Source: Cyclaneusma minus
Lineage: Eukaryota > Ascomycota > Leotiomycetes > Marthamycetales > Marthamycetaceae
Length of the DNA: 64,000 nt
Direction: 5' to 3'
NCBI GenBank assembly: GCA_037179335.1
Contig: JAKZHN010000004.1
Span: 1,116,001 to 1,180,000 of the forward strand
Part shown: piece by piece, positions 47,727-59,993 of the stretch
How positions within the stretch are numbered: position 1 is the stretch's first letter
Layout of the letters: every line of letters begins with the position of its first letter
Notes under the pieces: model-generated
Seen by the model: only the letters and a program-made list of their open reading frames with translations
Database searches by the model: none
Told to the model about the DNA's origin: nothing
Made by a program: the position numbers and the translations under genes

Positions 47727-49748
47727 TCACAACCCAGAATCAATCTGATCCACCACATTCCCCCCCGTATACGCCGCCCAATCCCTACAAGTCTGCGCCA
47801 TCACACTCGGCACCTGCGTCTCCCCACTCAGTATCTTCCCCGGCATCTCCATCAAATTCGTATACAACCCCGCACTCACATGCCACGCAATATGGCAATG
47901 GAGCGGCCACACTCCCGGATTATCCGCATCGTATTGCATCACCATATGGCCGTTTGGTCTTAGCATCTGCACGTCTCTGCGTTGCGGATTTGCTGGATTT
48001 ATGATGGGTGAAGAACCTGGGATGTAGGTGCCGGCGCCTTCGGAGAGGATGTACATGTTGTGCCCGTGCAGGTGCATGGGGTGCGCGGCGCCGACGGGGT
48101 TGTTGATGATGATGCGGATGGAGGTGTTGCTGCCGAAGTTTTCGACGTTCCATTCGTGGGGGTAGGTGTAGTTTCCTAACTTGGCCAATAAGAGAACGGG
48201 ACTGTTGTAGTCGCCGCGGAAGGTGGAGTTGTTGATACTCCATACGGTGTATCCGGTCTCGTTCTGTCCTAAAGTAATCTCCAATGTTTTCGTTACAGCA
48301 GGATTACCTGGGGTCATTTTGTAGGTAGGGACTGTTAAGCTTAAGTCGTCGTTGGCACAGGTTAGGGGGTCGGGGACGTTCCAGGCTGTGCTGTTGGGTG
48401 GCTTGGTGGTGTCGGCTTTGTCGTAGTAGATTGCTGCTAAGGCATCACCTTGGTGGGTTAGGGAGCAGGTAAGGGAGATGTTGGAGCGCATCCAGAATGC
48501 GGAGTGGGAGGATCCTTGGTTGGCGGTGACGAGGACGTCCGCGCGTTGGCCGACGCCGAGGGTTACGACTTTGGTGGTGTATGGGTTGATGGGCACGAAG
48601 TCGTTGGCGACGACGGTCATCTGTGGTATTGTTAGTATTCTAGTAGGCGGGAAATAGGAGGCGGGAAAAGGAGGCGGGAGGAACTTACGTTGTGTCCGTC
48701 AATGCTGAAACGCTGGAGACCTTCAGCCCCGGCGTTGATGAGACGGAGCTTGTGGGTCTTGCCAGTCTGGAAGGTGAATTTGGAAATACCGGCATTGTTG
48801 TTACAGGCCGTTGTGTCGCCAGCAGCGACGGTGGAACAGTCAAAGTTCATCTTGCCGTTGATAAGATTGTTATCAGAATAGACAAGCGTACTCGATGTAG
48901 TGTTCGATAGGACTTGTTCCACCAACTTGAAGTACTCGGTATGGTACCAGTCGGTGAGCATAACTGGACCCAAATCGACATCGTGATTCTCATTAGGGGG
49001 TCCATAGATAACGATAGGTCCCATGGCACCCTGCCTTGAGATTAGCTGTGTATTTGGCTGGTGAGGCAAGTGGACTCTTACATCTGCATATTGCGCACTG
49101 TAATGACTGTGATACCAACTTGTCCCGTAGAGCTCTGCTTGGAAGGTGTAGGTGAAAGAAGACCCAGGGGCAATAGGACATTGCTGAACCGACGGCACAC
49201 CATCATACCAAGGCGTCTTTTTCTGGAGAAATCCATGCCAGTGGATCGATGTACCCTCTTCGGGGCCTTCGATGTTGTTGTGAACAGTGACTTGAATCGT
49301 ATCTCCCCAATTCGCCGTAATCTGAGGACCAGGGAATTGTCCGTTGATAAGAATGGCAGCTTTTTCGTACCCATCAGGAGCGATGGTGCCGCGAGATAGA
49401 GTGAAGTCGTAAGTTCGAATGACACCAGTGTTGGGTGCAGAAGTATAGGGGTTACTTCCAGCAGCAGTGAGAGAGCCCCAGGGGAAGCCATTTGGAAGCG
49501 GATTGTTGGTTAGAAACTTAGGGAGTGTGGGACAATTGAGTGTGCCAAAGACAGAAGCACTTCATTGATTGTTAGTATTGGGGGAGCTGGCATAAGAGAC
49601 TTGACTTCGGAAAGGAGACCCTTGGCGATTGAAGAGGGGCTCCAAATCATGTTCAAGTATTTGGAAGCACTCACCCGTTGGTCTGCGTCTGGGAAAGAGA
49701 AGCTGTAATACCCAGAGCACCACTGATAATGTTGCTGATGAGACCCAT
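47727..49748 (-). CDS. Ascomycete laccase (multicopper oxidase)
   Basis: This enzyme oxidises phenols with reduction of oxygen to water, outside the cell. Exons on the minus strand are 49748-49675, 49559-49082, 49030-48689 and 48620-47727; the product is 595 aa. All four copper-binding stretches are intact: HWHG (His131, His133), WYHSHYS (His175, His177), HPMHLHGH (His478, His481, His483) and HCHIAWHVSAGL (His539, Cys540, His541, His545). The protein ends in DSGL, the C-terminal plug typical of ascomycete laccases, reaching into the trinuclear centre channel. The N terminus (1-20) is moderately hydrophobic and is a plausible but weak signal peptide; 49748 is the first ATG, and an upstream in-frame extension would need TTG. 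Many glycosylation sites are present. Confidence 0.93.
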
Positions 49749-49880
49749 ATTGGTCGATCTCTGGCAAAGCAGAGTTGACTGCAAAAGCTGGTATGGAAAA
49801 GAAAGACAGGCCAGAAACTGGTGAAGAACTGAAGAACTGAAGAGGAAATACAAGAACGACGAAAGGAATCCTCACTTATC

Positions 49881-49886
49881 TTTATA
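49881..49886 (-). promoter_or_regulatory. Possible TATA box of the laccase gene
   Basis: TATAAA on the minus strand (in GATATAAAGATAAG), about 135 bp upstream of the laccase ATG. The distance is acceptable for a fungal promoter, but evidence is limited to the motif. Confidence 0.4.
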
Positions 49887-50012
49887 TCAATCTGTGGCTC
49901 TGCCTCTGGTTCTGGAACGGAGTTCTTTGACATGGTAGTAGTGCCAAGGCAGGACCAGCTCGCCAGCAATACGGCTTGAAGCTGAGAAAGTCGATATCTA
50001 TCAATTCCCAGT

Positions 50013-50962
50013 TTAGATCTGCCCCGGCCCGCAGGTGTAGGCAGAAGCGTCAATACAATCCCAAGACCAGGCTGTGTGCCGCCATCCTTCGGTCGGGACC
50101 GGCGCTTCTTTCACTCCACATTTAGTACAACCCTGGAGAAAGCTTGTTGATCCAACAATCCCAGGAAACCACCCCGCGGTGAGATCAGACTGGAGAGTGC
50201 CATTGAGGTGGGGAACTTCAGTTGCAGTGCGTGTCTGGGGCCTTGGTGTATCCAACACGTGAAAGTGGACACCGAGTCTTGCAGCTGAAAGTCAAAGCGG
50301 AAGGCCTACCTCTCGCTATCGTCTCGGTCCGTGGACGATTAAGATACATTGAACTCCGATTCTCCGTATCTGCAAGCCCACCAGGCAATGAAAGTGGCAC
50401 ACGTAGCGAAGAGGATCCATAGCTGTGGTTTTGGCAAGGTTGTTCGACCACGTTTTCGGAAGCTGAGCTCGTGTGGTAGAATGGCGGTGGCTGAACCTCT
50501 GGAGCATGTCCGTCCCATGAAAGTTCGTGAGGCGGAAATTTGAAATGGAGGGCTGAGTGACAGCGAGTGAGTTGAGAAACGAGGAGGAGTCACCACTGAT
50601 CGGACTGTCCATTGGGCTCCGGAGCGGCCTAGAGTGACGTCAAAAGAGACATAGATGCTCGTAAATGATGAATGGCCAGCTCGTATCAAGTATGGCTTGA
50701 ACATGCCACGATAGTGAGGAAAACAGCGGGGCCGGATCGACATTGGGGTCTCACGGCATGTAAACAGCATGGAAACGAGAAGAAGTTGAAGACCACGAGA
50801 GAACGTTCCGACCGGTGTAACAAGTCGCGCCGATGATGAACAACATATTGGCATTGGCGGTCCGTTGGTGAAGGTCGAGGAGTGTGTCATGAATTTGATA
50901 GTAGTGACTGGAACTAGTGATGTCGCGCGTTTGGAGCGGCTAGCATCTTGGTCCAAGTGCAC
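50013..50962 (-). pseudogene. Unresolved coding-like region, possibly a broken membrane-protein gene
   Basis: Several minus-strand frames look protein-like but do not join cleanly. One carries a membrane-helix-like segment WILFATCATFIAWWACRYG (codons near 50410-50350). Another, ending at 50013, is rich in Cys/Trp (GWRHTAWSWDCIDASAYTCG). A third, around 50880-50760, reads NANMLFIIGATCYTGRNVL. I could not find an intron set that links them without a stop. It may be a multi-intron gene that I misread, or a decayed gene. I recognise no family. Confidence 0.25.
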
Positions 50963-53900
50963 AGACCAGCAGGCAGTCTGTGTGCTAATGTCATCCCGCC
51001 TAGTTGACTTTATTCCGACAACCTACAACCTCCCCTGTGCTGGACCACTTCTCTGTGCCACGAGCTGAATGTCGACAACTTTGGGTACCTGGGTGCTTGA
51101 GCCTTGAGGTTGGGTACTTCTAATAGCTCCCATCATTGCGATAAGTCATCGTTGCCGGTATAGCCTCAGCCCAGAGGTACATTCCGGATGACTCAAAACT
51201 GACCAAAGAACTTCAGTTACCCCGGATTACGGACTCTTCAGGTACGGGTTAAGGCTGAAGTACTTCTGGTTAGGTGGAGTACGAGCATTTCGAATTATTT
51301 ACATGTACCCTACTTTGTGGAAAGGCGTCGAGCAGGAGATCCAGCTGTCAGCATGTGCTTCAATGCGCCATGTTTCCAAGGATTCCATGCATGATCGCCG
51401 TGCCTTGCATCTATTGCTGCACGCCTCGCCCCATCCTGGACTTTCTCTCCAGTGTCCTCCCTCGTCTTTCAACACTTCTATGTCTTCCTTTTTCTCGGGA
51501 CCGACCGCAGTCGCCGTACTACGTACGATAGCTGAGCCGGGACCGGCTGAGCAGGCTGCAGGAGCTGCTGTGCAGCCGCACGAGCTGTTCTATTTGCCCC
51601 GAACGCCCCCCTAGGCATGCGAAACACGTTGAAGCGTTCAAGCCTCCCGCGCGTGGCCGTACCGAAGTATCGATTCTCCTTGAGGTCGTGATTGGCTGAA
51701 CCCCATTATCGGTATCCTATATATATACATGGACACTTGTGGCGTGTCCGATTATACCGAGCAGGTAGCTAAGTGGCTTGCGCTGATACCGGCATCCTCG
51801 TGTCGTTACTGGCCTGCAGACTGGCGGAGTTGATGCTTGCAAAACCTCGAGCCCACGGGCGGCTTAGCATGATCCTTCGTGTGGCTGGAGAATTTCCATG
51901 TCAAGTACTTCCGCAGCAGTGAATCATGATTAGTGAACCCTCGTGGCAGCGCTTCACTGTTCGGCAATGTTGCCTAAAGGAGAGCTGTAAGGCTTCTCTT
52001 GCCGTTTCACAATCCAATAATGAGCAAGGGCCGAGCGGACGAGAAGCTGCCTGGGCCGAGAAAATACGCTTGAACAAATCCCTACCATCTATATCTCACG
52101 ATGCTATTCTCCCAACAAGTCTGATGAGCAAAGCTAGGGATACAAATCTTGGTCGAATGACAGATCTTGTTCTCAACTTCTCGACGGAAATCGAATGTCC
52201 GGACGGAGAAGGACGTATGATCATGAAGATGGCCGAGCAATCATGCTGCTCGCCTCTTCCGAGTGGAGAGTCATCAAGCAGGCAAGGCTGAGAAATGCGA
52301 GTCTTGGCCGTCGATTCTTCGGACGAAGAAGGGCGCAAGTCGTAAATGTGGCCCGAGAAAATCATACCGCTCGGTTCTCCGGCACGGAGAGCTATCAATC
52401 TTGGCATTTTCCGTGTTTCTGCAATGCCACTTCACGAGGACCGATTTGTCAGACAGCGAAAGGGCGTGGTGTTTCGATAAACAAAAAAAATGAGCGATAG
52501 GAATCGTATTCGCTGTCAACACCGGAGAGGTCAGGGTTTCGAGCACCGCATTATCGCATACAACACCACGTACATGCTTCACCGATACCCGTCTGAGCAT
52601 CAACATCAACGGCGATCTGAAGGCCCGAGTTCTGAATCACATATGGTCACACAAACTTGCACCGGCTTGTACAACCGACTCTTTGGTCGAATGACGGGCT
52701 TAGCGACCCCCTGATCCCAGCCCTATATCAGCTTCTGCCTCATGCCTTATATCTTCGAGTCCCCGGCGACCCACAATTGATCGGTGAAGCACGTTCTTCG
52801 ATCTTCCCGTTACCAGACTTGATGGGTCCGTGGCTGGGGAAATGACACCCGCTGCGGGTAAGGATAGACATTGCCACGAAGACCCTGTCTCATGCGCCAG
52901 GTATTACACAGCACCAGGAATTACACACGAATCCCCAAAATTTCAAGATTTTGCCAGAGCTCTTCAGCCTTCGGCTACAGAGATCAAGAATTGCAACTGA
53001 CCGCAGCAGGACAAGCAAAATACGACCTGGCACTCTTCGATATGTGTGAAAACGACCCAGAACAGGAGACATTCCCCGATGGCTCCCACGGAGGGATTGA
53101 GATATCTCGGGAAGGTGCCTGCGGACCGACGGGCAAGATACTGTCGGCATTGGCTTGAAGCTTCGGATTTTGTTCAGAAGCGGCTATTTTGCTGGAGTCA
53201 GAGGCTGATCAGAAAGGCTTCTTCAGTTTCTCACTATCGTCAAACCCAGCACCCTGCCGCGAAATCTCCAAGGCAGACAGATACATCCCTTCGCATATCA
53301 GTGTCACGAGCGTCTTATCATCTTCACCAACCGTCGCTTGTGCATGTGCCTTTACACGCGGAACATCTCATGCCCTGCATTAACCTATCTCCTAACATTC
53401 TAGAAAGGTCAGATGACTGAAACAAGTAGCGCCGAATACCATCACCGAAACGCATGGCCGTTATGGATAATGCCTGCAAACTTCTGACAGTCTGACTTAC
53501 TACTGGTGTGACCAGTTTGAATAACGGTTCGTATACTAGCCCGTGTTTATCTGTCTCACCGCCACGGCTGCGCCTATCAAGATTTCCTCAAGTCGCTTGT
53601 GTTACCAACCTCGACGACACCTAGGTCATCCCTACACTGCCATTTGGCAAACCCTATATACACCATGAACCCAACCCCGCCCGACCTCGAACCGCCTCCA
53701 CCACTCAGCCCTATTGATACACGTCAAATGATCAAACCGCCACATGTGTCCTCCAACTCCAGATACCAAGTATTCAAGTTCTTTTCAAGACCCTCCACCA
53801 ACCCCCCTTCAACAACCAGCCGCTACGGCCCCGATATCTCAACATCCCGTGTTTGGGCGTCCCTTGAGGATTCCAGCCACACTTAGAGGCCAATAAACTC

Positions 53901-54540
53901 CATCCACGAGCTCCCAGTGCTGACATCGTGCAATGCCATTCCTTATCCGCTGCATTCTTCTCAATAAACTCCGTCCACGGCTCCCGTTTTTGAGATCCTG
54001 CAATGCCACTCTGCTCTACGCCACACCATTTTGCGCCACGACATTGCTGCCCAACGAGCGCCCACGATCATTACCTCGAGAGAGGGCATTCCAACACTCA
54101 GACGGATCGGCATTTGCGTCTTGCGCTCCCTTCCGTGAACTTCGAAGCTTTCGATTCCCAAGAAATCTCCTGTCCCTATCAGCCTTGGCATACCGGTCCT
54201 CTGCAATCTCCGTCCCGAAACTATCAGACTATCCCAGCCCACGGCCTGATTCTCCTCCTACGCCTCGTCCAGCATCTCCCTCAATTCTCCGCTTCTTTGC
54301 CGCAGCAGTCTTGGGCTCATCCTTTGCGCGCATCCTCTTCTCTGGACTCTCTCTGGTGTGGCTTTTACGTAAATGCCTTGGCGTTTATTTGCACCATCTT
54401 GGAGGGGTAGGTGGTCAAAGCATGTGATTTGTCAAATAGGTAAGCAAGGCCGTAGACTGCTCATAATGACGAGGTGGGGGGGCCGAAAGGTGAAAGGTGA
54501 ACTTGACGTTATGCAATAGAAAGGTGATGCTTAGGTCTCT
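50963..54540. other. Gene-poor region
   Basis: No supported gene. Frames such as 51926-52291, 52490-52714, 53599-53886 and 53933-54427 have no recognisable domain, and none extends through plausible introns. A Pro-rich frame from the ATG at 53665 (74 codons) could be a small protein, but only the frame supports it. A TA run (TATATATATAC) lies near 51718. Confidence 0.4.
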
Positions 54541-54900
54541 CTTTTGTTGCACGTCGATGAGTTGCGCATCGTTTGCGCTATTCTTGCGGAGCACCCCAAC
54601 GCGCAGTGAGAATAGGGGTAATCACTTTCGTTCTAAGTTGGCGAATTTGCGCAACTCTTGTGTCATCCTCGTGAAGACATGGAACCTCGATGTGCAACGA
54701 GAATAGGGGTAATAATCCCTTTGTAATTTGTTTCACATCGACGGCTTGCGCAACGTTTGCGCCATCTTTGTGGAGCACCTCAATGCGCAACGAGAATAGG
54801 GGTAATCCCTTTGTAATTTGTTTCACGTCGACGGCTTGCGCAACACTTGCGCCATCTTTATGGAGCACCTCAATGCGCAGTGAGAACAGCGGTAGTGACA
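54541..54900. repeat. Minisatellite: four 90-bp units, in-frame 30-aa repeat on the minus strand
   Basis: Four units of 90 bp start at 54541, 54631, 54721 and 54811. Units 3 and 4 are nearly identical (GTAATTTGTTTCAC...TCGACGGCTTGCGCAAC), and units 1 and 2 are more diverged. Common text is GAGAATAGGGGTAAT and GCGCAA. As 90 is a multiple of three, the minus-strand frame 54919-54578 reads as repeats of PLFSLRIEVLHKDGA and VAQAVDVKQITKG, with unit 2 altered. The frame has 113 codons and I recognise no domain. It may be a fragment of a repeat protein or simply non-coding. Confidence 0.75.
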
Positions 54901-57665
54901 TTTGTTCCACTTTGGTCATAACTGGATCGCTACGCCTATGCCACGCGAAGAATCTCTGTCGTTGTCAAATCTCTCCCCCAACGCCTAACTACCCTGCCAT
55001 CCCACACATTTGCCTCGCCAGCAGCTTCGCGTGCTTCACGTTTAACTAACAAAAAAGTAAAACACCTCCTTTTTAATCGACTATTACACGAGCTCCCAAC
55101 ATTCAGACCCAGGTGTGTTATACATGAATAGATGCACAATTTTTGGCTCTATCCAACCATACTATTTCCAAATCCCGATGGCCAAATTTCAAAAACAGCT
55201 TTTTCAATTTCCTTCAGTCGACGTGCAACGAAACTGACATGGTCCTGAACAGTCAGTCAGCTGATCGCTCAAGCGAGGGGACCCGATAGCTGCTCACCCT
55301 CGCTTAAGCTCTATTACAGATGTACAGTGTACCACACCCAGACGCCCGGGCTCTCCGTGCGATAGTCGATATGCGACAAAGGCTCAAGAGACTAGGGCGA
55401 GGGACGCGCGATCCTGTAACCCTCGTCCGGCAAATGAGATCCCTCGGCTAGAATTTAAGTCACCATTAGTATCACCCACCCGTCCCGCTGTTATGTCGAC
55501 GTTGATACTTGTGGATTTGCTGTTTTCAAAGGCTTTGACATGCTTACTATCGCGCTCCTATTCCTGTCTCGTTTCCCCTGCTAAGATTCTGGGCAAAGGG
55601 ATCTTGTTCGACTCGGATTGTGGCTAGTTGCCGTAGTTTGGAAGTCTCAGATCCCCGTAGAGATCTTTCGGTGGAGGGAAACTGGGAAGTAGAGACTGAG
55701 AGTATGGGAGTTCTTTATCGAGAAGATGGAATTCAAGATTTTGCCTTGCAGACGTGACGACTTACTTTGTGATCAAGGTGAGGACCGAGGAGTCGTTGTG
55801 AGTTCTGGGTTTAACCTAGCTTTATACGCAGCTCGCATATGCTTGGTAAGGGAGAAGGGACGGTCGATTGCATGCGTGATTTCTGATTCCCCGAGCAGAG
55901 TACTGACGCCTAAGGAAGAGATGTTTGAGAATAGGCAAGGAGATTTCCTTGATCAGAGAGCGTCGAGCCTCGAGATTCCGAATCGTTTGTCAGCTGTCGT
56001 AGGGAATATCGATGCTATGTATGTCGTCAATAGTCAAAATTCCGATTCTGCCGGTATAATGGAAAATTGTGACGTCGATGATGCCGAGAAGATTCGATAT
56101 TCGGTATCACGACTCAGGTTTTGGCGTTTTGCGTACTTGGGATTGGATTTTTAAGCCATGAGGCTCGAAATATATGTGGCTCTTGATGTCAGTAAGATGG
56201 AGCCTTCAATGTTGTGTCGAGATCGTCGGGAGATCGGCTTGAAGTTTAAGGAAGGTTCCTGTCAAGTTGTCATTATTTCGGAGATTTTCTTCCAGACGTT
56301 TAAAAATCTGTTCTGGAACTCTGCTGGCTCTGGAGTCCGGTAAGACCGGCGCCGTTCCATTCGCCGTCTATCCCGCAATACCCGAGATTTCCGAATCGTC
56401 CGCGTAGTTGCTTTCCCCACAAAGTACGTTGGTACAAGTGACATCGTTTGATTCGTTCTCGAAGGCGCCTCAGCGTGACACATATACGGCAGATCCACCA
56501 CACTACTTTCGGTGCCAAGCCTAGCAGGGTTGAAGCTGTTGATCTGGCGTTGGGGCTAGAGTCTTGACTCGAGCTAAATCATCCCGGTAGGTACATGTAT
56601 ATCCGATTGGCCGCGTAGCAAATGGCGGGGTAAAGTGACGCCGTTGCCCCGCTTGCCCAGCAGACGTCGTTTTTCCATTCTGGACAAGACTCAAAAGCTC
56701 AAAATGCGATGTCCCCAGCAACCACCGACCGCCGGCAACCGCTTCAAAGCGAATCGGGAAAATCGGGTAGGACGGGTGGAGAGAGGACGGATCAATGGGA
56801 GTTTGAAGCCATCAAGGTGGGGATGGAGGCCGTGGCGCAACCGGTGTGGTCATGTTCTCGCGAATTGAGTTGGGAGGGGCCTTATGAACAGCGTTAGCAA
56901 TAGAAATCGAGCAAAAACAGTGGGGATAGAGGCAATTATTAACTGAATACCAGCATAGCGGTTTCCCTGGGATAACTAAGGCACGAGTTAAGCCGATTGA
57001 CCATGTGGCCAAGGAGACACGAAAATGTTTGAGGGGTCGAGGGGCAGTATATTAACAGCCGGATGTCCCAGGTGAGGAGTGCTTTTGGTTCTTCATATCC
57101 AAAACCACCTCACCTCTTCTCATACACAACAACGAGTCTTCAAGGTCAGTCAACACCCCCCTTTCCTACCTGTCTTTCCTCGAGTCTTGCAAGAATGGCA
57201 ATGCAAACGAATACTGGGATGCGGCTCCGGTGTCCAGATATCTGGATTCTCGATGGCTGGCCCGCAATGAGCTTCCACACGGCTCAACTCTAAGCTGCCG
57301 AGAGTTCAGCAAGATCTGGATGGCAGCGTTGCAATTGCCTCTGCCACCACCTCCACCATTTTCGATTCCAACGATGTCAAAATGGCAGGCAACGCGAGTA
57401 GTCTCGGACCCCAGCCAGGGTTTATGTTGCAGATCGGCAGCGACGGGCATGACGGCATCCCCGGCATCCCCAGCTCTCCCAAACAATCCGTTACAAAAAG
57501 GCCATGAAGTCACCTCCAAGAACCGATCATCAATCCCACGTCTGGTATTTCGTCACTAACTTTATGAATACGTACCCCGCAGACAGTTCATTTAAACCTC
57601 AATTATAAACACCACCCACCAACCACCACCTCCCAAGCCCCAAACATTCATACACATCTTTCAAA
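54901..57665. other. Gene-poor region upstream of formate dehydrogenase
   Basis: No firm gene. A 142-codon ATG frame at 55726-56154 (plus) has mixed composition and no recognised domain; it could be a small hypothetical protein or a decayed gene. A frame through 57190-57560 reads coherently in parts but cannot be joined to a start with confidence. Hairpin arms lie at 55267-55309. Confidence 0.4.
55267..55309. repeat. Inverted repeat (13-bp arms)
   Basis: GCTCAAGCGAGGG at 55267-55279 pairs with CCCTCGCTTAAGC at 55297-55309 (12 of 13 positions), with a 17-nt loop. A second GGCGAGGGA/CCCTCGTCC pair lies shortly downstream (about 55397-55428). The role is unknown. Confidence 0.5.
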
Positions 57666-59340
57666 ATGGTATTGTCAATTCCTCGTACCCTACCTCGCCT
57701 TGCCCGAAGCACTGGTGCGCGCTGTCTGTACTCGACTGCGAGAAGCACGGTGTTGCCTGCTGCTGCGAGAAACTCGGGTCTTACGTCACACGTTGCCAAG
57801 ACCCGAGCGACGGCGACAGCGAACAGCAACAATCCGCTGCTGAAGGCTTTTCAAAATAACGAACAATTGCGATTGCTAACCACCGATCCGCGCGAAAAGG
57901 TCAAGGTTCTTCTCGTTCTGTACGATGGCGGCAAGCACGCTGAGCAGGTCCCTGAGGTATGTAGATTTTTTCTTGGGTTTTCAGAAACAACATCAGTACC
58001 CGGAGCTAGGAGCTTGCCAAGCTACTAAGTCGATGCGATGACACCGATGTGTATTGCCAGACGAATGCACGTCTTTGGTTTGATCAGTAAACTCCGAGGA
58101 CGTGGTCGCTGACTTAATGACAGCTTCTCGGAACAACGGAGAACGAACTAGGTATCCGCAAGTGGCTCGAGGACCAAGGACACACCCTCGTCACCACCTC
58201 TGACAAGGAGGGCGAGAACTCCAAGTTCGACCAGGAGCTCGTCGACGCCGAGGTTATCATTACCACTCCGTGCGTCCCCCACCCAACGCTTCCTCCCCCA
58301 TTCCAAACCTTCTTCAACATCGCTAATTCACCTTGCCAATAACAGTTTCCACCCCGGTTACCTGACCGCCGAGCGCCTAGCCAAGGCTAAGAAGCTCAAG
58401 ATCGCCATCACCGCCGGTATTGGCTCCGACCACGTCGACCTCGATGCCGCCAACAAGACCAACGGCGGCATCACCGTCGCCGAAGTAACCGGCTCCAACG
58501 TCGTCTCGGTCGCCGAGCACGTCGTCATGACCATCCTCGTCCTCGTCCGCAACTTCGTGCCCGCCCACGAGCAAGTCTTCAACGGCGGCTGGGACGTCGC
58601 CGCGGTCGCCAAGAACGAATTCGATCTCGAGAACAAGGTTGTTGGAACTGTTGCCGTTGGCCGCATCGGAGAGCGCGTGTTGCGTCGTCTCAAGCCTTTT
58701 GACTGCAAGGAGTTGTTGTACTTTGACTATCAGCCGTTAAAGCCGGAGGTGGAGAAGGAGATTGGGTGCAGGCGGGTGGAGAACTTGGAGGAGATGTTGG
58801 CGCAGTGTGATGTTGTTACTATTAACTGCCCGCTGCATGAGAAGACTCGTGGGCTTTTCAACAAGGAGTTGATTAGCAAGATGAAGAAGGGCTCGTGGTT
58901 GGTTAACACTGCTCGTGGTGCTATTGTTGTCAAGGAGGATGTTGCCGAGGCTTTGAAATCTGGTCACCTCCGTGGATACGTACGTTTTTCCCTATCATCT
59001 CCCTTTCGCTCCCTATTTTCCCCTAACGAGCTCGCGATACTGAAGATCATAACAGGGTGGTGATGTCTGGTTCCCTCAACCCGCCCCCAAGGACCACCCT
59101 CTCCGCACAGCCCAGAACCCCTTCGGCGGAGGAAACGCCATGGTCCCCCACATGTCCGGCACCTCGCTCGACGCGCAGAAGCGCTACGCCGACGGCACCA
59201 AGGCTATTCTCCAGAGCTACCTGTCTGGCAAGCACGACTACCGCCCCGAGGACTTGATCACCTACAACGGTGACTATGCCACCAAGGCCTACGGTGAGCG
59301 TGCCAAGAACTCTGGCTCTTCTGGCGCCAATAAGGCATAA
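57666..59340 (+). CDS. NAD-dependent formate dehydrogenase
   Basis: This enzyme oxidises formate to CO2 with NAD+, used in formate detoxification and C1 metabolism. Exons 57666-57956, 58124-58269, 58346-58979 and 59056-59340 give 451 aa. The first about 50 residues are Arg/Ser/Ala-rich with no acids until later, consistent with a mitochondrial presequence. Active-site residues are present: PFHPGY (from 146), the Asn of TGSNVVSVAEH, Arg336 in NTARGA, Gln365 in WFPQPAP and His389 in VPHMSGT. The NAD-binding turn reads TVAVGRIG, so the first Gly of GxGxxG is Ala249 here, where FDHs usually have Gly. Asp273 at the end of the second strand supports NAD over NADP. Confidence 0.93.
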
Positions 59341-59636
59341 AGGAATTGTGGAGGAGAAAGTGAAAATGGCAGAGGATGAACAATCTTGAAGAAAATTTGG
59401 GAGAGGAAGGTATGGGGCGTGGGATCTTGACTTACTACCTGTAACCTGGAGGCTGGAGTGTGGGATCTGGGATATGATCCTTTTTGAGTAGCGTAGCCTG
59501 ATTTCATGGTTCAAATGCACAAATGAAATACAACAACTTCATAATATGTCCTTTCCCAATGTATGAGCCAGCATTGTCCACCGCCTGTTGCAAGCTGCAA
59601 CTGCGCCAACAAAATGCTGTGGGGAAACTCCATCTT
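59341..59636. other. 3' flank of formate dehydrogenase
   Basis: Probable 3' UTR and short spacer. Antisense frames here overlap the last FDH exon and are not genes. Confidence 0.5.
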
Positions 59637-59993
59637 CTATCCGAGTAGGGGTAATTGAACAGCCCAGTACGCAACTGTGCAAATATGGATGGTGTACTCT
59701 ACCTGTCTCCTCCTCCTCCAGTACGTAGCAATATCTTGTCTCGGCAAAATCATTCCATTTTCGAGCGTGGTTGCCGTGACGAGGTATCCTGTAGCGCGCA
59801 GATCCTCATCCTCCACCAATGGCTTGTCGTTGTTGCCATCCAGTTTCTCGAAAAAGAAGGGCTTCACTAGACCGATTTGATTGTCGACATATTCTCGTGT
59901 GATGGGTGGCTGCTTGGGAAGTTGGAGAAGTGGGGGATGGTTGGTGGTCGTGACCGCCGCAGCCTGGTGTTTCGATACTATTTGCGGATCCAT
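59637..59993 (-). CDS. Small hypothetical protein
   Basis: The frame from the first ATG (59993) encodes 118 aa. A longer frame reaches to 60200 but begins with TTG. The middle part (REYVDNQIGLVKPFFFEKLDG, then a stretch rich in Asp/Glu) looks protein-like, and RRRR precedes a short hydrophobic end. I recognise no family. A donor-like CAGGTAGAG near 59702 could end the last exon earlier, so the C terminus may be wrong. It is convergent with formate dehydrogenase. Confidence 0.4.
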   Translation of the reverse strand: MDPQIVSKHQAAAVTTTNHPPLLQLPKQPPITREYVDNQIGLVKPFFFEKLDGNNDKPLVEDEDLRATGYLVTATTLENGMILPRQDIATYWRRRRQVEYTIHICTVAYWAVQLPLLG

